In this document: piece after piece, positions 53,243 to 61,712 of the stretch
Layout of the letters: each line of letters starts with the position of its first letter
How positions within the stretch are numbered: the first letter of the stretch is position 1
Source of the DNA: Robiginitalea aestuariiviva
Lineage (GTDB): Bacteria > Bacteroidota > Bacteroidia > Flavobacteriales > Flavobacteriaceae
Reading direction: 5' to 3'
DNA: 64,000 nucleotides
NCBI RefSeq assembly: GCF_029537735.1
Contig: NZ_JARPUQ010000003.1
Span: 121,015 to 185,014 of the forward strand
Notes under the pieces: generated by a model
Told to the model about the DNA's origin: nothing
Databases searched by the model: none
What the model saw: only the letters and a program-made list of their open reading frames with translations
Program-made: the position numbers and the translations under genes

Positions 53243-53255
53243 CTGTCATCCCGAC
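53243..53255 (+). repeat. attR core
   Basis: CTGTCATCCCGAC, identical to 12824-12836 over the tRNA-Pro 3' end. Marks the right limit of the 40.4-kb element. Confidence 0.88.
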
Positions 53256-53262
53256 CAAGCAG

Positions 53263-53297
53263 AAAAGCGATTTGCGAAAGCAAATCGCTTTTTATTT
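53263..53297 (+). terminator. Strong intrinsic terminator (original tRNA-Pro terminator)
   Basis: 13-bp stem (53263-53275 with 53280-53292) closed by a GAAA tetraloop and followed by TATTTT. It lies 7 bp past attR, exactly where the tRNA-Pro terminator would be before insertion. The tRNA is now 40 kb away from it. Confidence 0.88.
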
Positions 53298-53720
53298 TCA
53301 AGACCGCGTCAAGAGCTTGCTCTTGTAAGCGGGTCGGAAAATAAAAGGCGTGAAGCGCGCCAGCGCTTCGCTTTTCTATTTGCAACGAGGGCTGCCCAGG
53401 ATTGCGCCGAGCACCAGCGAGGCGAAATCCCTCGGGAAGGCTCTACCTTGAAGTACAATGGGAGGAGAATGGTACCCGCTGGCATTACCGGTTGTTGGCG
53501 CAGTAAAAAATATATGGTTCAATGGCTGTGCCTGGTCCGTCCCGTGCCCCGGGTATTAACTTCGATTTGCAATTGGAGGCCTTTACCTTTGCTCTGCCTC
53601 CTGGGAGTATTACTACCTTTGGGACAAATGGAGTAAAGGCCATTGAAATTAATCCTCTGTTGAGGAGTCTATGCGTTTTCCAATGTATATTCAGTAAACA
53701 ATAGTGATAACCAAACACCT
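53298..53720 (+). other. 423-bp intergenic region with hairpins and a promoter
   Basis: Two more hairpins follow the terminator: 53302-53335 (CAAGAGC/GCTCTTG inside GACCGC/GCGGGTC) and 53352-53369 (GAAGCGC/GCGCTTC, then GCTTTT). A 60-residue frame at 53522-53704 has protein-like composition but no recognisable family and overlaps the likely promoter, so I do not call it. Confidence 0.5.
53588..53621 (+). promoter_or_regulatory. Promoter for the membrane protein gene at 53721
   Basis: TTTG (53588-53591), 22 bp, then TACCTTTG (53614-53621): both match the Bacteroidota -33/-7 consensus at an allowed spacing. The first TTTG itself ends another TACCTTTG box (53584-53591). Confidence 0.55.
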
Positions 53721-54146
53721 ATGGAAATCCAAATTCCGAATGCCATTATTGTTGCAGGGGGAATCGGCCAAATATTTACAGCCCTGATTTATCCCTATAT
53801 CCGACACCGTGTTTTTGACTGGTATAACGATGTTAAAAAACTTAAACCCCTGAATCAGGAAATCGCAAAAACATATGGAAGATATATTCAGGGGTTAAAT
53901 TTTACGTTTGGGCTCATTGCCCTCCTTATTCCCTCCGATTTAAAGAACCAATCCCATTTAGCCCTGGCCCTGACTGGACTGATTGGCGCGTATTGGATTG
54001 GAAAAGTGATTACGCAGTTCGCCTACTATCCGATGTATCAAATTCCACAAAAAACCATCTTTAGGATTGGGAGCTATGGCATGAACTTCCTGTTTGTGTT
54101 TTTCGCGCTGATCTATTCCTTGCTTTTTATCCACAACCTCGGATAG
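53721..54146 (+). CDS. Membrane protein of unknown function
   Basis: 141 residues with about four membrane helices (NAIIVAGGIGQIFTALIYPY, FTFGLIALLIPS, LALALTGLIGAYWIGKVI, NFLFVFFALIYSLLFI). No family recognised. First chromosomal gene right of the ICE. Confidence 0.75.
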   Translation: MEIQIPNAIIVAGGIGQIFTALIYPYIRHRVFDWYNDVKKLKPLNQEIAKTYGRYIQGLNFTFGLIALLIPSDLKNQSHLALALTGLIGAYWIGKVITQFAYYPMYQIPQKTIFRIGSYGMNFLFVFFALIYSLLFIHNLG

Positions 54147-54181
54147 TTTCCCAAAACGGATTTGGTCATTTCTACACCTTT

Positions 54182-55066
54182 ATGCCCCACCACCTCGTAA
54201 ATTCCAACATTGAACTGGAGATTGACCTGCCCCTGGAAGGGTATGAGGCCACCCGTTTTGACTGGACCGGGAAAATCCGGGAAGTGAAATACCGTGGGGT
54301 TTCCCTTTGCGGGGCGGAACAGCGGGATGCACCCCACCCGGAGGGCCTGGGCTGGGGGTTTTACAACGAGTTTGGCATTGAAGGCGCCCTGGGGTACGGG
54401 GAGGCGCCTATAGGGGGGTGGTTCCACAAGATCGGGGTGGGGCTGCTGCAAAAAGGGGAAGGCCCCTACGATTTCCTTAAAACCTACCCGGTACAGCCCG
54501 CTGCCTTCGAGGTACAGTCTGCGGCCGACCGCCTGGAACTGGTCTGCCGGTCCGAAATGGCGCTGGGCTATGCCTATGTACTGCACAAAACCATCCGCCT
54601 GCTGGCCCATGGGTTTGCCCTGGAGTACCGCCTGGAAAACACCGGGGAGAGGCCCATACGCACCACCGAATACAACCACAATTTTACTGCCATTGGCCAG
54701 GCCCTGATAGGCCCGGAATACCGGCTTCGGTTTCCCTTTGCGCTGCGCCCGGATAGCTTCGAAGAAACCGTAAACCCCGAAGGAAAGGTGCTGTTGGGTA
54801 CGCAGGATCTCAGCTTAAAAGGGACGCCCAAGGATCCTTTTTTCTTCAGCCATCTGTCCGGGGGGGAGGCCGTTACGGCCCAATGGATACTGGAGCACTC
54901 CGGGCACGGGCTGGCCCTGTCCGAACAGGGGAATTTTACCCCAGCCAAGGTAAACCTCTGGGGGTGGGGGCATGTGATCAGCCCCGAGCTGTTTCACGCC
55001 ATTGCCCTGGAGCCCGGCCGGGCCACGGCATGGTCCCGCATCTATCAGGTGAAGGAACTGCCATGA
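54182..55066 (+). CDS. Mutarotase-like (aldose 1-epimerase superfamily) protein
   Basis: 294 residues with the galactose-mutarotase fold pattern: YNEFGIEGALGYGEAPIGGW, the His-containing TTEYNHNFTAIG near residue 160 and a beta-rich C-terminus (TAWSRIYQVKEL). Probably acts on a sugar or sugar derivative. Before the ICE inserted, it lay about 7 kb from the sulfatase-galK operon. Confidence 0.75.
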   Translation: MPHHLVNSNIELEIDLPLEGYEATRFDWTGKIREVKYRGVSLCGAEQRDAPHPEGLGWGFYNEFGIEGALGYGEAPIGGWFHKIGVGLLQKGEGPYDFLKTYPVQPAAFEVQSAADRLELVCRSEMALGYAYVLHKTIRLLAHGFALEYRLENTGERPIRTTEYNHNFTAIGQALIGPEYRLRFPFALRPDSFEETVNPEGKVLLGTQDLSLKGTPKDPFFFSHLSGGEAVTAQWILEHSGHGLALSEQGNFTPAKVNLWGWGHVISPELFHAIALEPGRATAWSRIYQVKELP

Positions 55067-55193
55067 CCCCGACCGTATGGGTTCAGGAACGTTCCCAAGA
55101 ATTACCATAAAATTGTACTTTCCTCCTGATGAACTCCATGCGGTATGCACTACCTTTCATGAGGGATTAATATCCCGAAAAGCCCTAGCAACT

Positions 55194-55553
55194 ATGTCCG
55201 AACTCCTGCAAATCTGCCCCAAACTCCCCATGCGCAACCCGGCGCAGACCCGGGCCTATTACGAAGCCCTGGGTTTTGCCCTATTGGGGGAGTACCCCGA
55301 CTACCTGATGATGGGCCGGGGCGGGGTGGAAATCCATTTCTTTGCCTTTAAAGATTTGGATCCCCCGGAAAATTACGGACAGGTGTATATCCGAACCCGG
55401 GGGATCGATGCACTGTACCGGGATGTACAAGAGCGCGGGGTATCTATTCACCCCAACGGGCCGTTGGAAGACAAACCCTGGGGGCAGCGGGAATTCTCCC
55501 TGCTGGACCCGGACCATAACCTGCTCACCTTTGGGCAGCCCCTTCCGGGCTAA
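55194..55553 (+). CDS. VOC-family (bleomycin-resistance-like) protein
   Basis: 119 residues from ATG 55194; an upstream in-frame ATG (55077) would add an unmatched 39 residues. Glyoxalase/VOC fold: LPMRNPAQTRAYYEALGF, GGVEIHFFAF, GQVYIRTRGIDALYRDV and FSLLDPDHNLLTFGQP. Such proteins bind bleomycin-type drugs or small substrates. Confidence 0.85.
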   Translation: MSELLQICPKLPMRNPAQTRAYYEALGFALLGEYPDYLMMGRGGVEIHFFAFKDLDPPENYGQVYIRTRGIDALYRDVQERGVSIHPNGPLEDKPWGQREFSLLDPDHNLLTFGQPLPG

Positions 55554-55634
55554 CCCGGAGAAACGGCCTGTTGTAACAATTCACTGCAGGTCCATACTGA
55601 TACTAAAAGTTCCGAGATGGGAGGCGAAGGCAGC

Positions 55635-55901
55635 ATGACATGGGCCATCACCAGTTTTAAAAACAACCGGGCGCTCTTGAAAAAGCGCAAGATCCGGGAA
55701 CTGAAGGATGTGCTTTATGAGGTTTCCGGCAAAACGGCTGTGGAATTCCGGGAAATCAGCCCCCTGGAACTGCAGCGGGTAAAAGCGAAAATCCGTTGCC
55801 GCGCGCGCCGTGCCGTCTACTACGAAATCATGGCCTATGTAGGTGGGGTGGTGGGCGCCGCCCTGATCATTGGGTTTGTCTGGTGGATCTTTACGCCTTA
55901 A
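55635..55901 (+). CDS. Small membrane protein
   Basis: 88 residues from ATG 55635. Basic N-terminus (FKNNRALLKKRKIRELKD) and one C-terminal membrane helix (IMAYVGGVVGAALIIGFVWW). A common small flavobacterial protein of unknown function. Converges on nosY 11 bp away. Confidence 0.7.
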   Translation: MTWAITSFKNNRALLKKRKIRELKDVLYEVSGKTAVEFREISPLELQRVKAKIRCRARRAVYYEIMAYVGGVVGAALIIGFVWWIFTP

Positions 55902-55911
55902 CCCTTCCCCT

Positions 55912-56694
55912 TCAGAAGTCCTTATGCCGGGCCTTGCGGACCAAAGCGGCTACCGGGGCTGCCGTCCACAGGCCCAGTACCCCCAGCGATACCAACATCC
56001 CCAGGGAGGTCCCGAAAAAGGCCTTGAAAACGGCCCCCGTATAGCCCAAAAGGGCAGAGATATCCAGCTTCAGCAGGATCAGGGTGCGGGACAGGTCAAT
56101 GGGGTTCAACAGGGTGGCCCCCAGGGCAAAACTGTCCAGCGGATATTCCTCAAAGAGGATCAGGGATAGCAGAAAAATGCCGTCGTACACCACGGCCAGG
56201 AAAAGCCAGAGCAATACGGCATAGCCAAAGCCCTTAATGCGGTTGTCGTTGGAAAGGGCCACCAGAAAGGCCAGGGCGGTAAAAATCAGGTTCAGGAAAA
56301 CCCCGGTGACCAGCAGCAATACAAAATCCCAGATGGCCGGGCTTCGAAACAGCCCGTACAGCACAAAGGGCAACCCCAGGCCCAATACCAGGCTCAGGGA
56401 AAGGGAGCCGGCCACCCCCAGGTACTGCCCCAGGAAGATACGGCTGCGCCTGATGGGCTGAGCCAGCAGCAGGGCGGTGAATTCCCGGGAACTGTAGTAG
56501 TACATCACTCCAAAGATGGTGGCAATCAGGGGCACCAGGATAATGATCACATTCATCAGGGTGATTACCCCTTTGGCCAGGTCGTGGTTCAGGAAGAGCA
56601 TCACAAAGCCCAGCAGGAGGTAGAAGGCAAAATAGACATAACTCCACCGGCTGCGCAGTAAATCCTGGAAACTGTAGCGGACTATCTTAAACAT
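55912..56694 (-). CDS. nosY: NosY, ABC transporter permease for NosZ maturation
   Basis: 260 residues with six membrane helices (YFAFYLLLGFVMLFLNHDLA, VIIILVPLIATIFGVMYYYS and others). The last gene of the leftward nos operon, overlapping nosF by 8 bp. With NosF and NosD it supports assembly of the copper-sulfide site of nitrous oxide reductase. Confidence 0.9.
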   Translation of the reverse strand: MFKIVRYSFQDLLRSRWSYVYFAFYLLLGFVMLFLNHDLAKGVITLMNVIIILVPLIATIFGVMYYYSSREFTALLLAQPIRRSRIFLGQYLGVAGSLSLSLVLGLGLPFVLYGLFRSPAIWDFVLLLVTGVFLNLIFTALAFLVALSNDNRIKGFGYAVLLWLFLAVVYDGIFLLSLILFEEYPLDSFALGATLLNPIDLSRTLILLKLDISALLGYTGAVFKAFFGTSLGMLVSLGVLGLWTAAPVAALVRKARHKDF

Positions 56695-57394
56695 GGTGGC
56701 GGGCTGCTATGGCCGCAATGGCCGGTTCTACATGGGTTTTCCCGGTAAGGGTATACAGGGTTTTCAGGCTGCCTTCAAAATACACCTTGCCCTCCAGCAG
56801 GTAAATTACGGACTGGGCCATCTCCTCCACCAAGGGCATGATGTGGGTGGTGATCAAAAACAGGGCCCCGCTGCCCACCCGGGTTCGGATCAGTTCCTTG
56901 AGGGCAATCAGGGCGCCGGGGTCCAGGCCGGTGGTGGGTTCGTCCAGGATGTACACCGGGGGTTCAAACATAAAAGTGAGCACCAGGTTCACCTTCTGGC
57001 GGGTGCCCCCGGAAAGGGTGCTGAGTTTTTTATTCAGGAAGGGCTGCAGGCCAAAGCGCTCCACCAGGGGTTCCGGGGCGGCGGGCTGCTGGCGCAGGTC
57101 TTCAATCATCCGGAACAGTTCCCCTACCTTGAGGTTGCCCGGGAATTCTGCAATCTGCGGCAGGTACCCCAGGTCCTTGCGGTACAGCCACTGCCCCCCT
57201 GTGGGTTGCCCCCCGATGCTGATGCTGCCCTGGTCCGGGCACACCATCCCCAGGATGCTTTTGATAAGAGTGGTTTTACCGGAGCCGTTGGGGCCCAGTA
57301 CGGCATGGATGCCGGGTTCTTGCAGGGAAAGGTTAACCCCGCTCAGTACGGTGTTTTTCCCAAAACGCTTATGAAGGTTGGTAATTTCGATCAT
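56687..57394 (-). CDS. nosF: NosF, ABC transporter ATPase
   Basis: 235 residues. Walker A LGPNGSGKTTLIKSI near 33, signature LSGGTRQKVN near 130, Walker B YILDEPTTGLDPG near 155. Powers NosY; together they supply a sulfur species for the CuZ site. Overlaps nosD by 4 bp. Confidence 0.92.
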   Translation of the reverse strand: MIEITNLHKRFGKNTVLSGVNLSLQEPGIHAVLGPNGSGKTTLIKSILGMVCPDQGSISIGGQPTGGQWLYRKDLGYLPQIAEFPGNLKVGELFRMIEDLRQQPAAPEPLVERFGLQPFLNKKLSTLSGGTRQKVNLVLTFMFEPPVYILDEPTTGLDPGALIALKELIRTRVGSGALFLITTHIMPLVEEMAQSVIYLLEGKVYFEGSLKTLYTLTGKTHVEPAIAAIAARHHV

Positions 57395-58623
57395 GGCCTG
57401 GGGCGGATTAGGGGTTCGGGGTCCAGGAGGTTGTCCGGGGTAAAGACCGGGGATACCCGCTCTGAAAAATCGATGAGGTCCATAAAGGGGCTGCGCAGCA
57501 GCACCAGGGTTTCCGGGGTGCGGTTCACAATGTAGGAAAAGAGCTTTACCGGGCGGTGGGGAACATCGCCATACCCGTTGCGGTCCAGGTCATAGCCGGA
57601 GTACGCGCTCCAGTAATTCCCCTCAAACCGGTTATCATTTACCTTGCTGTTGTAGGAAACGTCAAAGGAGTTGTGCATAAAATTGTTGCCGCTGAAAAGG
57701 TTGGTGTAACAGGCGCCCCGCACCTTGATGGCCCAGCCGTTGGCCCGGAAATCGTTGTTGAGATATTCGATGCGGTTGGAGCCTTCAATACTGATGCCCA
57801 CCGTGTTTTCCTCAAAGCGGTTACCCGCAATCCGGGCATCGTTGATTTCCTTGAGCAGCAACCCAAAACTGGCGGTTCCCCAGTTCTTGCGGAAGGTATT
57901 GCCCACCATTTCAATGTCTTTGGAAAACATCACGGCCACCCCGGCCCCATTGTCCTCAAAGAGGTTATTCGTATAGGTGTCGTGGTTGGAAAACATAAAG
58001 TGCAGGCCGTAGCGCACATTCCCCGAACTTATGTTGCCGGCAATTTGAATGCGGTCCGAAAATTCCAGGTAGATCCCGTCCCTCACGCGATGCACCGTAT
58101 TCCCGCTCACTTCCACATCCTGGCAGTACCAGAGTTGTATGCCGTTGCCCGAGTTGAATTCTTCCTTGGCATCCCCCAGGATCTGGTTGTTGCAGACCTG
58201 GCCCTGGCTGGATTTTTCCAGGTAAATCCCGAAAAACAGGCCTTCGAGTTTCAGGTTTTCCAGGCGGAAATATTTGCTTTTGATCACCCGAAGGGCGGCG
58301 TGGTCCTGGGTATAACTCACCCCCACATTGCGCAGGTGCAGCCCCAGTACGCTTACCGAATCCGAGGCCACCTGCATGATTTCCCCCTGGTGTTCCCCGT
58401 CGATTACAGCCCCGGCCTCGCCCATAAGAGTGAGGGGTTTTTCAATGCGCAGCCCGCTTTCCCGGTATACCCCGGAGCGTACCCAAACCGTATCGTAGGG
58501 TGCCGCCTGTTCCAATCCGGCCGCTACCGTGGGCAGCGGACAGCTTGCGCACACCTCCAGCACCTGGGCCCGGGCAGGCCCGGGCAGGCATAGTAAAAAC
58601 AGGAGGAGGGTCAGGGGTTTCAT
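57391..58623 (-). CDS. nosD: NosD, periplasmic NosZ maturation protein
   Basis: 410 residues. Signal peptide (LTLLLFLLCLPGPARAQ) and a right-handed beta-helix of repeats such as NQILGDAKEEF, VSGNTVHRVRDGIYLEFSD and IEYLNNDFRANGWAI. Required to build the copper-sulfide cluster of NosZ. Overlaps nosL by 4 bp. Confidence 0.93.
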   Translation of the reverse strand: MKPLTLLLFLLCLPGPARAQVLEVCASCPLPTVAAGLEQAAPYDTVWVRSGVYRESGLRIEKPLTLMGEAGAVIDGEHQGEIMQVASDSVSVLGLHLRNVGVSYTQDHAALRVIKSKYFRLENLKLEGLFFGIYLEKSSQGQVCNNQILGDAKEEFNSGNGIQLWYCQDVEVSGNTVHRVRDGIYLEFSDRIQIAGNISSGNVRYGLHFMFSNHDTYTNNLFEDNGAGVAVMFSKDIEMVGNTFRKNWGTASFGLLLKEINDARIAGNRFEENTVGISIEGSNRIEYLNNDFRANGWAIKVRGACYTNLFSGNNFMHNSFDVSYNSKVNDNRFEGNYWSAYSGYDLDRNGYGDVPHRPVKLFSYIVNRTPETLVLLRSPFMDLIDFSERVSPVFTPDNLLDPEPLIRPRP

Positions 58624-59057
58624 CGTTGCCGGGTATTGAGGTAGGTTTGGAGAGAAGCCCAGGTATACAGGGTGCCGCCTTCCCGCTCATGGGCAACCCG
58701 GGCATCTGCCTCCTGGGCAAAGGCGCTCAGGAAGGCCCCCATGGGGCTGGGGATACCGGGGCTAACCAGGTAGGTGGCTTCACTGGCCTGGGTTAGTTCC
58801 CCCGGGTGGGCATAATCCGCAACCAGCAGGTAGGCCATTTCGGTATCCGGCATCTGCCCCAATTGGTCGGCCAGGCATTCAATGGCATCGAAGGTGTAAT
58901 TCCTGCCCTTGGCCGTGACCATCTGGGCGGCGTGCTGGCGGTCCACCAGGGTCATCCGGCAGAAATGGCAGGCGTCCGCACCATAGCGGATGGGCCTGGG
59001 TTTTACGCTGCAGCCCAGCATGAGAAGAGTTAAGGGGATCAGGAATTGCAGTTTCAT
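58620..59057 (-). CDS. nosL: NosL, copper chaperone lipoprotein
   Basis: 145 residues. Lipobox LMLGC near residue 16 and the Cu(I)-binding CHFCRM motif near 31, typical of NosL, which delivers copper to NosZ. Lies 3 bp after the preceding membrane protein gene. Confidence 0.92.
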   Translation of the reverse strand: MKLQFLIPLTLLMLGCSVKPRPIRYGADACHFCRMTLVDRQHAAQMVTAKGRNYTFDAIECLADQLGQMPDTEMAYLLVADYAHPGELTQASEATYLVSPGIPSPMGAFLSAFAQEADARVAHEREGGTLYTWASLQTYLNTRQR

Positions 59058-59060
59058 GGC

Positions 59061-59660
59061 TCAGGATTCAACAGGGGTTTTGGCTTCCTTACGCCCGACA
59101 ACATAGGCCACCAGGGAAAGCAGGATGCCCAGACCAAGGCTGTAGGCTCCTAATTGCGGATAGGAATGCGCCCGGAAATTCAGGATGTCCTTAGACCCGA
59201 AAAAGGGCGGTTGGAACCCCATCACAGAGCCGTCCGGGTTGGTAAATTTCATAATGGCCTTGGGGTCCAGGTCGTGGCCGTATTCGTATTCCCAGAGGTA
59301 GAAATCGATAAGCCCCGCCGTACTCACGGCTATCATAAGCAGGAACCAGAACAGGTACCAGCGGGAGGGGGCTTTCCAGGCCACCAGCAGGCCGATCAGG
59401 ACCGAAACCAGGATGCCGATGGGAAAGATCTGGAACTCCGGGATGGCATCCGGGATGTACTTCATGCCCACATAGTGGTTCATCAGGTTGATGTTCTTGA
59501 TGTCGTGGGGGTTGGCATCGGCAAAGTCGTCAATGTAGATGTACATCCCCAGGGGGGTGGGGTACTGCGGGGCCTCCAGCGTAATCTTCCACAGGGGGAA
59601 GACAAAGAGCAGCAGGGGGAGCAGGGCGCCCAGGAACATCAGGATGCGGGATTTTTTCAT
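59061..59660 (-). CDS. Membrane protein of Bacteroidota nos operons
   Basis: 199 residues from ATG 59660 (an upstream TTG exists at 59681). Four or so membrane helices (ILMFLGALLPLLLFVFPLWK, FPIGILVSVLIGLLVAWKA, YLFWFLLMIAVSTAGLIDFY, LGLGILLSLVAYVVGR). Found between nosZ and nosL in this group; may take part in electron supply or assembly, exact role unknown. Confidence 0.75.
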   Translation of the reverse strand: MKKSRILMFLGALLPLLLFVFPLWKITLEAPQYPTPLGMYIYIDDFADANPHDIKNINLMNHYVGMKYIPDAIPEFQIFPIGILVSVLIGLLVAWKAPSRWYLFWFLLMIAVSTAGLIDFYLWEYEYGHDLDPKAIMKFTNPDGSVMGFQPPFFGSKDILNFRAHSYPQLGAYSLGLGILLSLVAYVVGRKEAKTPVES

Positions 59661-59677
59661 GGCCGTGGGTTTACAGT

Positions 59678-59711
59678 TCAAAAATAAAGGGGCCGGCCGG
59701 AGCCGGCCCCT
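59678..59711 (-). terminator. Terminator after nosZ
   Basis: 10-bp GC stem (59688-59697 with 59702-59711) and, on the leftward strand, TTTATTTTT after it. It lies between nosZ and the accessory genes, so it probably lowers accessory transcription relative to nosZ. Confidence 0.75.
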
Positions 59712-59736
59712 GGTTCATACGGATTTGCCGGGCGGG

Positions 59737-61692
59737 CTATTCCCCGAGGGACCAGCTCAGTTCCGGTGCGTTCTGGGCCGGGGACACCCGAACATATCCC
59801 TGCATTTCCTGGTGCAGGGCAGAACAGAAGTCCGTACAGTAGAACGGCCATACCCCGGGTTGTTTGGGTTCCCAGACAAAGGTTTCGGTCTGTCCGGGCA
59901 TGATCAGCAATTCGGAGGTATTGGCGCCAATCATGGATATGCCATGGGGCACATCGTAGTCCTGTTCCAGGTTGGTCACGTGGAAATAGACCCGGTCTCC
60001 CACCCGGATACCCTCAATGTTATCCGGGTTAAAGTGGCTGCGGATGGTGGACATATAGATGTGCACATCCCGGCCGTCGCGTTCCACCCGCACATCGGCA
60101 TCGGATTTAATGCCATAGGGGTGGTTGTTGTTCTGCAATTCAAAGATCTTTTTGGAGCGCGCTTTCACAATGTCCGCAGCAATCCCGGCGGCATAGTGGG
60201 GTTCCCCAACGGTGGGGAAGTCCAGCAACAGTTCCATCTTGCCGCCGCTGATGTCATACAGCTGGGCAGACTGGGTCACTTCCGGCCCGGTGGGCAGGTA
60301 GCGGTCCTTGGTGATCTTGTTCATGGCCACCAGGTACTGGCCAAACGGTTTGCGGGAGTTGCCGCCCGGGATCATCAGGTGCCCTACGGAATAGTAGCAG
60401 GGCTGGCGGTCCAGGACTTCCCAGGTACCGAGTTTCCATTTCACCACTTCCGAAGATATGAAGAAAGTGGTATAGGCGTTGCCCTGCCCGTCAAACTCCG
60501 TATGGAGGGGCCCCAGGCCGGGTTGGCTTACCGTACCGGCACGCACGTCTTCGAAGCTCAGGATCGGGATGCCATAGGCGTCCCCGTCAAATTTCTCGTT
60601 CTCGATCGCGTCCAGCATCTTGGTAAAGGAATGGACGGTCAGGTCTGCAGAGAGTTTTCCGGCGCCCACAATGTATTCCCCGCTGGGGTCTACATCACAG
60701 CCGTGGGGGGATTTGGGGGTGGGCAGCAAGAAGACGGCCCCGGGTACTTCGGACGGGTTCACCACCAGCACTTCCTTCTCCATGGTGGAGGTGGCCATAT
60801 GGGTGTTGTCGTCATAGACGTTATGGGCGTAGTTGGCCGGCATTAGGGTGCCGCCGCCGTTTTTCACGTATTCCTCGATTTTCTTCCAGTTTACCGCCGC
60901 AATAAAATCCTTGTCGTTCTGGGAGGCGTTTACCTCCATCAGGGAGTTGGCCTCTTCGGTGTTGTAGGTAGAGAAGAAGAACCAACCGTGGCTTTTTCCG
61001 CGGCCGGGGTGGGAGAGGTCGTAGTCAAACCCGGGCATCATCAGCTGGAAAGCGATGTCCATATGCCCGTGTTCCGGTTCTACGCTAATAAAGGTGAGAG
61101 CCCCTTTAAAATTGCCCTTGTATTCATTAATGGGCATGTCGCGCTGGGGCACCGGCACGGAGAACCGGGTACCGGCCACCACGTATTCGGTATTTTCCGT
61201 CACAAAGGCGGAGCTGTGGTTCCCGGCACTGTTCGGGATTTCGATGATTTCGGTGGTTTCAAACACGCTTAGGTCGATCTTGGCAATCCGGGGGGTGTTG
61301 TTGCCATTGATAAAGACCCAGCGGCCGTCTACCTCCCCGTTGGTCTGGGAAATATCCGGGTGGTGGGAATCGTCCCAGGGCACAAAACCGTGGGAGGTGT
61401 TCAGCATGGGTTTGGTCTCCTCGTTGTACCCCCAGGCCTTTTCGGCATCCTGGGAAAATACGGGGATCACCTTAAAGAGCCTTCCGGAGGGCAGGCCGTA
61501 CACGGAAAGCTGCCCGCTAAAGCCGCCGGAGATAAAGGCGTAGTACTGGTCGTGCTCGCCCGGGGCCACGTAAACGCGTTCGGCCGCGTTGGACGTTAGC
61601 GCCCCTGCGTTGCCCTCCTGGGTCGGGCCGCAGGCGAACACCGTTAGCAGGGCGGCTAACCCGCCCATCAGGGAATAAAATCTATTTTTCAT
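59737..61692 (-). CDS. nosZ: Nitrous oxide reductase, Sec-dependent clade II
   Basis: Reduces N2O to N2 in the periplasm. 651 residues with a Sec/lipoprotein-type signal (TVFACG), not a twin-arginine one, which marks clade II enzymes. His-rich CuZ ligands lie in DDSHHPD, HGCDVD and others along the seven-bladed propeller. The CuA site is near the C-terminus in FYCTDFCSALHQEMQGYVRV (Cys, Cys, His, Met). Preceded 20 bp upstream by the fasciclin gene. Confidence 0.95.
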   Translation of the reverse strand: MKNRFYSLMGGLAALLTVFACGPTQEGNAGALTSNAAERVYVAPGEHDQYYAFISGGFSGQLSVYGLPSGRLFKVIPVFSQDAEKAWGYNEETKPMLNTSHGFVPWDDSHHPDISQTNGEVDGRWVFINGNNTPRIAKIDLSVFETTEIIEIPNSAGNHSSAFVTENTEYVVAGTRFSVPVPQRDMPINEYKGNFKGALTFISVEPEHGHMDIAFQLMMPGFDYDLSHPGRGKSHGWFFFSTYNTEEANSLMEVNASQNDKDFIAAVNWKKIEEYVKNGGGTLMPANYAHNVYDDNTHMATSTMEKEVLVVNPSEVPGAVFLLPTPKSPHGCDVDPSGEYIVGAGKLSADLTVHSFTKMLDAIENEKFDGDAYGIPILSFEDVRAGTVSQPGLGPLHTEFDGQGNAYTTFFISSEVVKWKLGTWEVLDRQPCYYSVGHLMIPGGNSRKPFGQYLVAMNKITKDRYLPTGPEVTQSAQLYDISGGKMELLLDFPTVGEPHYAAGIAADIVKARSKKIFELQNNNHPYGIKSDADVRVERDGRDVHIYMSTIRSHFNPDNIEGIRVGDRVYFHVTNLEQDYDVPHGISMIGANTSELLIMPGQTETFVWEPKQPGVWPFYCTDFCSALHQEMQGYVRVSPAQNAPELSWSLGE

Positions 61693-61712
61693 ATCAGGTG
61701 TTTTAAGGTTTG

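Larger units (their letters stand above)
12824..53255 (+). mobile_element. Integrative and conjugative element in tRNA-Pro
   Basis: A 40.4-kb element bounded by 13-bp att repeats. It carries a tyrosine integrase, SSB, RadC-like protein, BfmA/MobB-type mobilization proteins and a coupling protein. It also has a leftward traE-F-G-I-J-K-M-N operon, an EEP nuclease, replication ATPase/initiator and HTH genes, and RteC. This matches CTnDOT-like ICEs of Bacteroidota. It is more AT-rich than the flanks, most strongly in the cargo (lanthipeptide cluster and 44-53 kb). The full conjugation set suggests it is or was self-transmissible. I did not identify a separate traL, traO or lysozyme-like gene. Confidence 0.88.

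Noticed and set aside
53208-53636. 142-codon frame crossing attR
   Set aside because: Starts inside the ICE end and runs through the terminator hairpins; composition is not protein-like.
53522-53704. 60-codon frame MAVPGPSRAPGINFDL...
   Set aside because: Protein-like composition but no family, no good upstream signal, and two TACCTTTG promoter boxes lie inside it; kept as unresolved intergenic sequence.
59539-60846. Long plus-strand frame opposite nosZ (similar ones opposite nosD, galK and the sulfatase)
   Set aside because: Shadow of GC-rich genes; low-complexity Gly/His/Val-rich sequence with no family features.
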